NCBI GenBank assembly: GCA_009829735.1
Contig: CM020618.1
Span: 36,370,894-36,434,893, forward strand
Length of the DNA stretch: 64,000 nt
Direction: 5' to 3'
Source of the DNA: Pyropia yezoensis
Lineage: Eukaryota; Rhodophyta; Bangiophyceae; Bangiales; Bangiaceae
Below, one piece after another: positions 63,783 to 64,000 of the stretch (position 1 is its first letter; every line of letters begins with the position of its first letter). The notes under the pieces are model-generated. The model was not told the DNA's origin. It ran no database searches and was given only the letters and a program-made list of their open reading frames with translations. A program made the translations under genes and the position numbers.

Positions 63783-64000
63783 TGTGGTATAAAACTCGAT
63801 CCTCTCAGACACGTGTCAATATCCCTCGGGGGAAAGGGACAGGTAACGCAGAAAGGGGAACTACGAGAATGGTATGCCTGTTGTCTCACGTGCCTGCTTG
63901 CAGGGCAAACAGATACGCACGGTAGTGCACACGGGGAAGAGGAAAGCAAACGCGCAGTTGTCTTTTTCCCTGAGGGCGCGGGCCGAGGGCGCCTCGCTGT
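63783..64000 (-). repeat. Element 2 5' LTR (partial, cut by window end)
   Basis: The 3' portion of the LTR ending ATACCACA at 63783 on the minus strand. It aligns with 54705-54922 without a difference noticed by eye. Confidence 0.92.

Larger units (their letters stand above)
54705..64000 (-). mobile_element. Element 2: young, apparently intact Ty3/gypsy chromovirus (5' LTR cut by window end)
   Basis: Minus-strand order is 5' LTR (right edge), primer-binding site, gag, pol with all domains, a convergent ORF on the plus strand, then the 3' LTR at 54705-55276. All coding regions are open. Given a 572-bp LTR, the element should end near 64354. Confidence 0.92.

Overview
The window is a GC-rich nuclear segment from a photosynthetic eukaryote. 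A chloroplast-targeted LPA1/REP27-like photosystem II factor points to an alga. Very high GC, almost intron-free genes, long G/C homopolymers and dense retroelements fit a bangiophyte red alga of the Porphyra/Pyropia type. That placement is inference; no rRNA or tRNA marker is present to prove it. Nothing looks bacterial: there are no operons, no CRISPR and no confident tRNA.

Layout, left to right. 1-1686 (-) is the N-terminal part of an ankyrin/WD40 fusion whose WD repeats are almost identical at DNA level. 2114-2971 is a short inverted-repeat element. 5051-6150 is a broken PIF/Harbinger transposase. 6416-18138 is a decayed Ty3/gypsy chromovirus (element 1). A TA-flanked MITE sits in its 5' LTR and a foreign solo LTR sits in its pol. 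18139-25600 is a transposon graveyard: a transposase-like relic, a 279-bp inverted repeat around a BED finger, and palindromes. 26017-27792 (-) is an EamA-type DMT transporter. 29226-29786 (-) is a decayed NAT10/KRE33 fragment. 32219-34399 is a P-loop NTPase/nuclease-like ORF of possible Crinkler-RHS type with one in-frame stop. 36097-36336 (-) is a SUN-domain fragment. 37341-37638 (-) is a decayed LTR of the element 1 family. 39641-41374 (-) is an SLC35C2-like transporter. 42443-43977 is the two-exon LPA1-like gene. 45508-48491 is a two-gene Harbinger element, with a Myb/SANT-like gene and a DDE transposase facing each other. 52112-64000 holds a young chromovirus (element 2, minus strand), apparently nested in opposite orientation inside a sister copy (element 3, plus strand).

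The most interesting system is the pair of chromovirus families. Both end gag with the same slippery heptamer (G GGA AAC) immediately before the stop, with pol in the -1 frame, and both use the same primer-binding site. Between pol and the 3' LTR, both carry a long ORF on the opposite strand. The two antisense proteins (about 700-790 aa) share what looks like remote similarity although gag and pol are strongly diverged. This suggests a conserved antisense gene that is a functional part of this retrotransposon lineage.

Ordinary host genes are few (ANK-WD40, DMT, SLC35C2-like, LPA1-like). They are separated by low-complexity DNA and fragments of other host genes (NAT10, SUN). Three otherwise good ORFs carry a single in-frame TGA.
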